This document shows positions 57,756 to 62,627 of a stretch of DNA of 62,627 nucleotides, one piece after another. Within the stretch, counting starts at the first letter, position 1. Every line of letters begins with the position of its first letter. The notes under the pieces are model-generated. The model was not told the DNA's origin. It saw nothing but the letters and a program-made list of their open reading frames with translations, and did no database searches. The position numbers and the translations under genes are program-made. Location: positions 1-62,627 of the forward strand of contig CAYQJS010000034.1 of assembly GCA_964417895.1 (NCBI GenBank). Direction: 5' to 3'. The stretch is from CAYQJS01 sp964417895. GTDB lineage: Bacteria; Chloroflexota; UBA6077; SHYK01.

Positions 57756-58694
57756 GTGATCGCGGAAAAAGAGCTCACAGCAAAGGACTACAAGACGCCG
57801 GTCCACATCAACTGGTGTCCGGGCTGCGGAGACTTCGGCATCGTCACGGCGCTACAGGAGGCCCTGGCCCTGCTGCAGCTCCCCCCACACCGCGTAGCGG
57901 TGTTCTCTGGCATCGGCTGCTCGGGGAAGACGCCCCACTACATCAATTGCTACGGCTTCCACACGCTGCACGGCCGGGTGCTGCCAAACGCCACGGGCGC
58001 CAAGCTGGCCAACCGTGACCTGACCGTCGTCGCCGTCGGGGGTGACGGCGACGGGTATGGCATAGGCGCCGGCTACTTCGTCAACTCCGGGCGGCGGAAC
58101 CTCGACATCACGTACCTGGTCTACAACAACGGCGTCTACGGACTTACGAAGGGTCAGGCCTCACCCACGTTGGCGCGCGGCCTGAAACCGAAGTCCATCC
58201 CCGAGCCCACGATCCAGGAAGGCCTCAACCCTATCGCGCTCGCCATCGGGTCCGGCTACACCTTCGTCGCCCGCGGGTACGCGCTCGACCGAAAAGGGCT
58301 GCCCTCCTTGATCGCCGAGGCCATCCAGCACCCGGGCACCAGCTTCGTCGACATCCTCCAGACGTGCCCCTACTACAACGACCTCACAACCAAGCCGTGG
58401 TTCGACGAAGTCATCGCAGGGCGGGAGCGGATATATCGGCTGGAGGACGAGGGATACGACGGCACGGTGGCCGATCCCTCAGACCTGGGCGGAGTCGCCC
58501 GTAAGAAGGGGCAGGCGGTCGAGCGGAGCTACGAGTGGGGCGACCGTATCCCCACCGGTGTCTTTTACCGGGCGCGACTGCCCACCTACGAGGAAGAGTT
58601 GGCGGGCCGCCTCCCCCTCTATGCGGAGAAGCCCCTCATCGACTGGGACGTTGGCAACCGCGACGTCAGCGGCCTCCTCAACACGCTGCGCTAG
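57756..58694 (+). CDS. korB: 2-oxoacid:acceptor (ferredoxin) oxidoreductase subunit beta
   Basis: A 312-residue TPP- and [4Fe-4S]-binding beta subunit. Cluster cysteines are in NWCPGCGDFGIV and FSGIGCSGKTPHYIN, and a later one in LQTCPYYNDL. The TPP motif is VGGDGDGYGIGAGYF with YNNGVYGLTKGQ. It completes the KorAB enzyme with the preceding gene. The GTG at 57756 is favoured because GGAGG is five to six bases upstream and the sequence then reads IAEKELTAKDYKTP as in relatives; GTG 57744 overlaps the repeat. Confidence 0.93.
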   Translation: MIAEKELTAKDYKTPVHINWCPGCGDFGIVTALQEALALLQLPPHRVAVFSGIGCSGKTPHYINCYGFHTLHGRVLPNATGAKLANRDLTVVAVGGDGDGYGIGAGYFVNSGRRNLDITYLVYNNGVYGLTKGQASPTLARGLKPKSIPEPTIQEGLNPIALAIGSGYTFVARGYALDRKGLPSLIAEAIQHPGTSFVDILQTCPYYNDLTTKPWFDEVIAGRERIYRLEDEGYDGTVADPSDLGGVARKKGQAVERSYEWGDRIPTGVFYRARLPTYEEELAGRLPLYAEKPLIDWDVGNRDVSGLLNTLR

Positions 58695-58723
58695 AATCAG
58701 TCACTCCTGCATGAGATACCCAC

Positions 58724-59281
58724 ATGGCGACGCGATCCAAGCTGCTCAGCGCTGAAGAATTCTTCTGGCTGCCCGACGACGGAACGTGCCAGGAACTGGT
58801 GCGTGGGGAGGTTCGTACGTCACCGCCGCCTGGCCAAGGCCATGGGGAGATCGCCTACCGGATCACTCTGGTCTTTGGGAGCTTCATCGAAAGACACGAG
58901 CTGGGCCGCGGCTACGGGGCCGAAACAGGTTTCTGGATCGAAAGCAACCCCGACACCATTCGTGCCCCCGACTTCGCTTTCGTCTCAACGGAGCGGTTGC
59001 CTCCCGGTCCATCGTCCCCCCGCTGGGCGGAAGGCCTGGTCCCGGACCTCGTGGTCGAGGTCGCGTCACCGTCGAATTCGAGCAGAGACATACAGACGAA
59101 GATGGAGCAGTGGCTCCAGGCCGGCGTCCGACTGGGGCTCGTCGCGTACCCGGACCGCCGGTCGATCGCCCTCCACCGCCCGTCTCTACCCGTACAGATG
59201 CTCGGCCCAGCTGACGTACTCAGTGGCGGTGATGTCTTGTCCGGCTTTTCGTGCCCCGTCCGGGATCTGTTTCCCCGATAA
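58724..59281 (+). CDS. Uma2 family endonuclease-fold protein
   Basis: A 185-residue protein of the Uma2 (DUF820) family with a PD-(D/E)xK nuclease fold. It shows LVRGEVRTSPPPGQGHGEIA, RAPDFAFVSTERLP (catalytic Asp), then LVPDLVVEVASPSNSSRDIQ with Asp/Glu and the Lys in TKMEQWLQAGVRLGLVAYPD. Such proteins are abundant in Chloroflexota, Cyanobacteria and some other phyla and are thought to be nucleases of unclear purpose. The ATG at 58724 is 30 bp after korB. Confidence 0.85.
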   Translation: MATRSKLLSAEEFFWLPDDGTCQELVRGEVRTSPPPGQGHGEIAYRITLVFGSFIERHELGRGYGAETGFWIESNPDTIRAPDFAFVSTERLPPGPSSPRWAEGLVPDLVVEVASPSNSSRDIQTKMEQWLQAGVRLGLVAYPDRRSIALHRPSLPVQMLGPADVLSGGDVLSGFSCPVRDLFPR

Positions 59282-59320
59282 CATCGACTCGAGCTCCGGA
59301 CGCCTATCGCGCGCCCGCTG

Positions 59321-60355
59321 CTACTCCGGCGCCGCCACCAGTTTGGCCGTCAGCGAGATCCGCTCCGTTCCGCGCAGCACCCCGATCTGCGTGTCACCGC
59401 CGATGGGCGCGCGGCTCAAGAAGCGATGGACGTCGTCGATCGTCCGCACCGTCATGTCGTCAAGCGCGACGATGACGTCGCCCGGACGAACGCCGGCGGC
59501 CTCGGCTGGACTTCCTGTGACGACGTTGACGACCGCCACCCCGGTTGGCACAGCCGGGCCGCGGCCGCGCACCACAGATGGGTGGAGCCGCCGTTCCTCG
59601 CCGGCGACCCCGAGGTACGCCCGACGCACGCGGCCGTCCTTGATCAGCAGGCCTGCCACCCAGCGAGCCGTGTTGATGGGGATCGCGAAGCAGATCCCCT
59701 GGGCCCCCTGGATGATGGCCGTGTTGATGCCGACGGTCCTGCCGCGCGAATCAGCCAGCGGGCCGCCCGAATTGCCCGGGTTGAGCGCGGCGTCGGTCTG
59801 GATGATGTCCTCGATGAGGCGTCCACCCCGCCCCCGCAGCGACCGCCCGAGCGCCGAGACCACACCCGCCGTCACGGTGGCCTGGAATCCGAGCGGGTTA
59901 CCGATAGCGATGACCAGCTGGCCCACACGCAGCCGGTCGGAGTCCCCGAGCTCGGCGGTGGGGAGCCCATCGGCGTCGAGCGTGATGACCGCCAGGTCGG
60001 TGGCGGGATCGTCGCCCACCAGGCGGGCAGAAAACACGCGGCCATCGGAGATCGTCGCTTCCAGGCGGCTCGCGCCGTGCACCACGTGGCTGTTGGTGAG
60101 CGCATAGCCGTCCGGAGCGATGATCACGCCCGACCCCGCACCCTCGGCGTGGGGGCCGGCTCGGCCGCGCGTCCGGATATTGACCACCGCCGGGCTCACC
60201 TTGTCGGCGACGGTTATCACGGCCTGCGAGTATGCATCGAGAAAAGCCTCCGCTTCGCCCGCGTCGAGTCGCGTGCCCTGGGCTGACCCATTGGGCTCCG
60301 GGCCGGCGACCGCCAGCAGCGAAGCGACGTCTGCGCCAAATCCATGCGAATTCAT
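59321..60355 (-). CDS. HtrA/DegP-type trypsin-like serine protease with PDZ domain
   Basis: A 344-residue protease. The catalytic triad is visible: His in YALTNSHVVHGASRLE, Asp in DPATDLAVITLDADG and Ser in LNPGNSGGPLADSRG. A C-terminal PDZ domain follows (VVNVVTGSPAEAAGVRPGDV, then DMTVRTIDDVHRFLSRA). No signal peptide or anchor is seen at the N-terminus (MNSHGFGADVASLLAVAGPE), unlike periplasmic DegP, so it may act in the cytoplasm or its start may be misplaced. It is divergent from the solute-binding lipoprotein gene. Confidence 0.9.
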   Translation of the reverse strand: MNSHGFGADVASLLAVAGPEPNGSAQGTRLDAGEAEAFLDAYSQAVITVADKVSPAVVNIRTRGRAGPHAEGAGSGVIIAPDGYALTNSHVVHGASRLEATISDGRVFSARLVGDDPATDLAVITLDADGLPTAELGDSDRLRVGQLVIAIGNPLGFQATVTAGVVSALGRSLRGRGGRLIEDIIQTDAALNPGNSGGPLADSRGRTVGINTAIIQGAQGICFAIPINTARWVAGLLIKDGRVRRAYLGVAGEERRLHPSVVRGRGPAVPTGVAVVNVVTGSPAEAAGVRPGDVIVALDDMTVRTIDDVHRFLSRAPIGGDTQIGVLRGTERISLTAKLVAAPE

Positions 60356-60450
60356 TGCTTGTCCCCTATGATGGAAACGCCGGGCGATGATGCTTGAATT
60401 TCCGTACTCGCCAACGCTAATCCGTTAAATGTGGCGTGAACGGCGTGCCG

Positions 60451-60526
60451 GTAGCGCGGGGGCTTGTCCCCCACCCCAATGTTGCTCTCAGGGAGGCGCA
60501 GGCGGGGCACAAGGCCCCGCGCTACG
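60451..60526. repeat. GTAGCGCGGGG inverted repeat, family F
   Basis: GTAGCGCGGGGGCTTGTCCC and GGGGCACAAGGCCCCGCGCT AC on the other side are inverted versions of one unit. It lies in the 330-bp divergent space between the HtrA and solute-binding-protein genes. Confidence 0.75.
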
Positions 60527-60608
60527 AGTCCGGCAATTCTCTCAGGTGACAAGCTGGAGCTAGTGCTCAGGTGCCACGAATGTTGCCATGCCGAAGGTGG
60601 TCGGTCGG

Positions 60609-60656
60609 GTAGGGGCGCGGCACGCCGCGCCCGGGCGACGCATGCGTCGCCCGTAC
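60609..60656. repeat. GTAGGGGCGCGGC hairpin repeat, family G
   Basis: Two neighbouring palindromes: GGCGCGGCACGCCGCGCC and GGGCGACGCATGCGTCGCCC, ending in GTAC. This kind of element is common in intergenic DNA of metagenome-derived genomes. It is about 30 bp upstream of the lipoprotein start. Confidence 0.75.
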
Positions 60657-60685
60657 AGCCTTGCATCACTAGGAGGTCGGCGCAA

Positions 60686-62383
60686 GTGAAGGGCTGGGAG
60701 CGCGCGCTCTTCGGCTTGTTGGCGCTGGTGCTGGTGGGGTGCGCCACGCCCCAGCGGCCAGGAGCGATTCCGGGCCAGGATGGGACGGATCAGCCGCCGG
60801 CCGCTCGCGCGCCATCGCGCATCACCCTGGTGTTCAGGGGAACGCCCACCACGCTGCGCGAGGACCTGAACAGAGCGGCTGGCGCGCAATCCGTGAGCGA
60901 TCTCGAGGAGCTGCTCCACGTCGGACTCGCCACTATCGACCAGCGGCGCGACCTCGCCGCGAAACTGGCGGAGTCCGTTCCCACGATCGAGAACGGTGGC
61001 TGGCAGCTATTCCCAGACGGGACGATGGAGACGACCTGGCGGATTCGCAAGGGCGCGCAATGGCACGACGGCGCACCGCTTACGGCGGAAGACGTTATCT
61101 TCGCTGCGCAGGTGGCCCGTGACCCCTCGCTCCCGTTTCCACGCGACCCCGGCTTCAGAGCCATCGATGGGATCGACGCGCCCGATCCCCAGACGCTGAC
61201 GATTCACTGGCGGGAGCCGTTCATCGAGGCCGATCTCCTCTTCGGCGTCCGGATCCTGCCACTCCCCAGGCACGTGCTAGAGGAGGCGTACCGCGAAAGC
61301 AGGGCGACGTTCACGCAGCTCCCGTACTGGACCTCGGAGTTCGTCGGGACCGGCCCCTATCGCCTCCGCACCCTGGAGCGGGATAGCCACGCGATCCTGG
61401 CAGCCAACGAGGCATTCGTCCTCGGCCGGCCCAGGATCGACGAGATCGTCGTCAAGTTCATCGGCGATGCCAACGCCGCCATCGCCAACGTTCTCGCCGG
61501 AGAGGCTGAGCTGACGTTGAGCCGTGTGGTCTCCCTCGAGCAGGCGATCCAGGTCCGCGACCAGTGGGGCGGTGGGCGCATGGACGTCCTGCTGAGCGGC
61601 GGGCTCCATATCTATCCGCAGTTCATCAATCCCAACCCGCCGATCGTGGCGGACGTGCGCTTCCGTCAGGCCATGTTTCACGCCCTGGATCGCCAGCAGA
61701 TGGTCGACAGCCTGCTGTTCGGCGTCACCCAGGTGGCGCACGCCTTCCTGAGCCCTGATTTCCCCGGCTACCAGGAGATCGCTGATAGCGTGGTCCGCTA
61801 CGAATACGACACGCGGAGGGCATGGCAGATCCTCGAGGTGCTCGGTTTCGCCCGAGGCGCCGACGGCGGCCTGCGCGATGCGGCGGGCCAGCGGCTTGCG
61901 GTTGAGATTCGTTCGACTAGCGACGACCTCAACGCAAGATCGATGCTGGCGGCCGCGGACTACTGGCAGCGACTGGGCCTCGCGGTTGATCCGGTTGTCG
62001 TTGTGCCCCAACGCACGAGCGATGCGGAGTACGGTGCGACCTTCCCCGCGTTCTTTCTCAACCGGCAGCGGAACGACCTGGCCAATCTACGGAACTTCCG
62101 CGGCTCAGAGGCGCCGGTGGCCGAGACCAATTTCGTCGGCTCGAACCGCGCTCGCTACCGCAGCCCTGAGATCGACGCTCTCATCGATCGGTTCTTCGTC
62201 ACCATCCCGAAGACGGAGCGGATGCAGCTCGTGGGGCGCATCCTGCGCATCATGACAGAGGATCTGTCGATCCTGAGCGTCCTCTACGCCGCGAACGCTA
62301 CCCTTGTTTCCCACCGTCTCCGCAACGCCACGGCGACGGCGGTCGCCCCGACCTGGAATGCCCACGAGTGGGACGTTACCTGA
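60686..62383 (+). CDS. ABC transporter substrate-binding lipoprotein, peptide type (SBP_bac_5)
   Basis: A 565-residue lipoprotein. The leader VKGWERALFGLLALVLVGCA has a lipobox LVGC at about residue 19. The binding domain shows WRIRKGAQWHDGAPLTAEDV, SEFVGTGPYRLRTLERDSH and FRQAMFHALDRQQMVDSLLF, and ends with GSNRARYRSPEIDALIDRFF and WNAHEWDVT. The GTG at 60686 is eight bases after a perfect AGGAGGT; the long upstream extension to 60464 is repeat DNA. The decayed genes at 27397 and 55559 are of the same subfamily. No ABC permease follows within the window. Confidence 0.92.
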   Translation: MKGWERALFGLLALVLVGCATPQRPGAIPGQDGTDQPPAARAPSRITLVFRGTPTTLREDLNRAAGAQSVSDLEELLHVGLATIDQRRDLAAKLAESVPTIENGGWQLFPDGTMETTWRIRKGAQWHDGAPLTAEDVIFAAQVARDPSLPFPRDPGFRAIDGIDAPDPQTLTIHWREPFIEADLLFGVRILPLPRHVLEEAYRESRATFTQLPYWTSEFVGTGPYRLRTLERDSHAILAANEAFVLGRPRIDEIVVKFIGDANAAIANVLAGEAELTLSRVVSLEQAIQVRDQWGGGRMDVLLSGGLHIYPQFINPNPPIVADVRFRQAMFHALDRQQMVDSLLFGVTQVAHAFLSPDFPGYQEIADSVVRYEYDTRRAWQILEVLGFARGADGGLRDAAGQRLAVEIRSTSDDLNARSMLAAADYWQRLGLAVDPVVVVPQRTSDAEYGATFPAFFLNRQRNDLANLRNFRGSEAPVAETNFVGSNRARYRSPEIDALIDRFFVTIPKTERMQLVGRILRIMTEDLSILSVLYAANATLVSHRLRNATATAVAPTWNAHEWDVT

Positions 62384-62467
62384 CGGGCCACTTACGCCAG
62401 TTGATCCAGTTTTCTGTCGTTTTGGGTCGAAGGGGGGTTCACCCCCACCCTAGCGCTCCCCCGTCGC

Positions 62468-62580
62468 GGGGGAGGGAGAAGAGAATTGGTCCCCTCCCCC
62501 GTCGAGGGGGAGGGAGAAGAGAATTGGTCCCCTCCCCCGTCGAGGGGGAGCGAGAAGAGAACTGGTCCCCTCCCCCCTTG
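62468..62580. repeat. Three tandem 38-bp units of a family C hairpin
   Basis: Units starting at 62468, 62506 and 62544, each GGGGGAGGGAGAAGAGAATT followed by GGTCCCCTCCCCCGTCGA, with small changes in the third. The rest of the end of the window (62384-62627) holds no gene. Confidence 0.85.
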
Positions 62581-62627
62581 ACGCTTGATGCACATTAGTG
62601 TCTCAGAGTCATCACAAAGGGTTGGGC

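Noticed and set aside
60464..60685. 74-residue N-terminal extension of the last solute-binding protein
   Set aside because: It is encoded by families F and G repeats; a perfect Shine-Dalgarno precedes the GTG at 60686, which starts a lipoprotein leader.
62468..62580. Tandem repeats as a CRISPR array
   Set aside because: The 38-bp units follow each other without unique spacers and are family C hairpins; no cas genes are present.
1..62627. tRNA and rRNA genes
   Set aside because: While reading the intergenic spaces I found no T-loop-like GGTTCGAATC element with flanking stems and no rRNA-like sequence; a covariance-model search could not be run.

Overview
The window is high-GC DNA from an uncultured bacterium and looks like one contig of a metagenome assembly, because a run of ten N sits at 51008-51017 inside a gene. 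GTG and TTG starts are common, and intergenic spaces are crowded with dispersed hairpin repeats. The catabolic content (Rieske oxygenases, amidohydrolases, M24-like proteins, lipoprotein solute-binding proteins, a KorAB-type oxidoreductase) resembles soil or sediment lineages such as Chloroflexota, Rokubacteria/Methylomirabilota or Tectomicrobia. I cannot decide among these; there is no rRNA, and no tRNA gene was recognised.

Layout. 0.1-9.5 kb: a clan-A glycoside hydrolase, an NTF2-like protein with a six-CxxCH cytochrome that begins with a P460-like domain, a bestrophin-like (DUF4239) protein coupled to a lone pentameric-channel pore domain, DinB, MFS, an ornithine-cyclodeaminase relative and a VOC protein. 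9.7-10.3 kb: a Phd/VapC toxin-antitoxin pair behind a palindromic operator. 10.4-20.4 kb: three amidohydrolase-2 proteins, two solute-binding proteins, DinB, a methyltransferase, a D-2-hydroxyacid dehydrogenase, DUF167 and ABM proteins. 20.6-27.2 kb: a three-gene PspA locus with a 1480-residue fusion of a duplicated membrane region, a solute-binding domain and a VWA domain. 27.4-33.2 kb: a mix of intact and broken genes (an SBP pseudogene, one complete and one truncated Rieske gene, DUF6398, VOC, a SprT-like protein). 33.2-36.9 kb: dnaN, a ligand-less M24 protein and a T4 Rnl1-like RNA ligase. 36.9-37.6 kb: a second PIN toxin-antitoxin pair. 38-42.8 kb: sulfate assimilation (cysD, cysN with a dead APS-kinase tail, an APS-reductase-type cysH) around a cation exchanger. 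42.9-52.9 kb: SDR plus Rieske, a 2-oxoacid dehydrogenase complex (E2, and E1 alpha/beta further on), M24, an FAD reductase and a 3-hydroxyisobutyrate-type dehydrogenase. 53.1-55.2 kb: several frameshifted small genes, an ECF sigma factor and HicAB. 55.8-62.4 kb: KorAB, Uma2, an HtrA protease and another peptide-type solute-binding lipoprotein.

The genes suggest a heterotroph importing small organic acids or peptides, hydroxylating aromatic rings, and oxidising 2-oxoacids both through a dehydrogenase complex and a ferredoxin-linked enzyme. Sulfate is probably assimilated through APS directly. The most unusual items are the PspA / duplicated-membrane / SBP-VWA fusion locus, the channel pore lacking its ligand-binding domain beside a bestrophin-like protein, the P460-multiheme fusion, and the repeated recruitment of intergenic hairpin repeats into protein termini and linkers.
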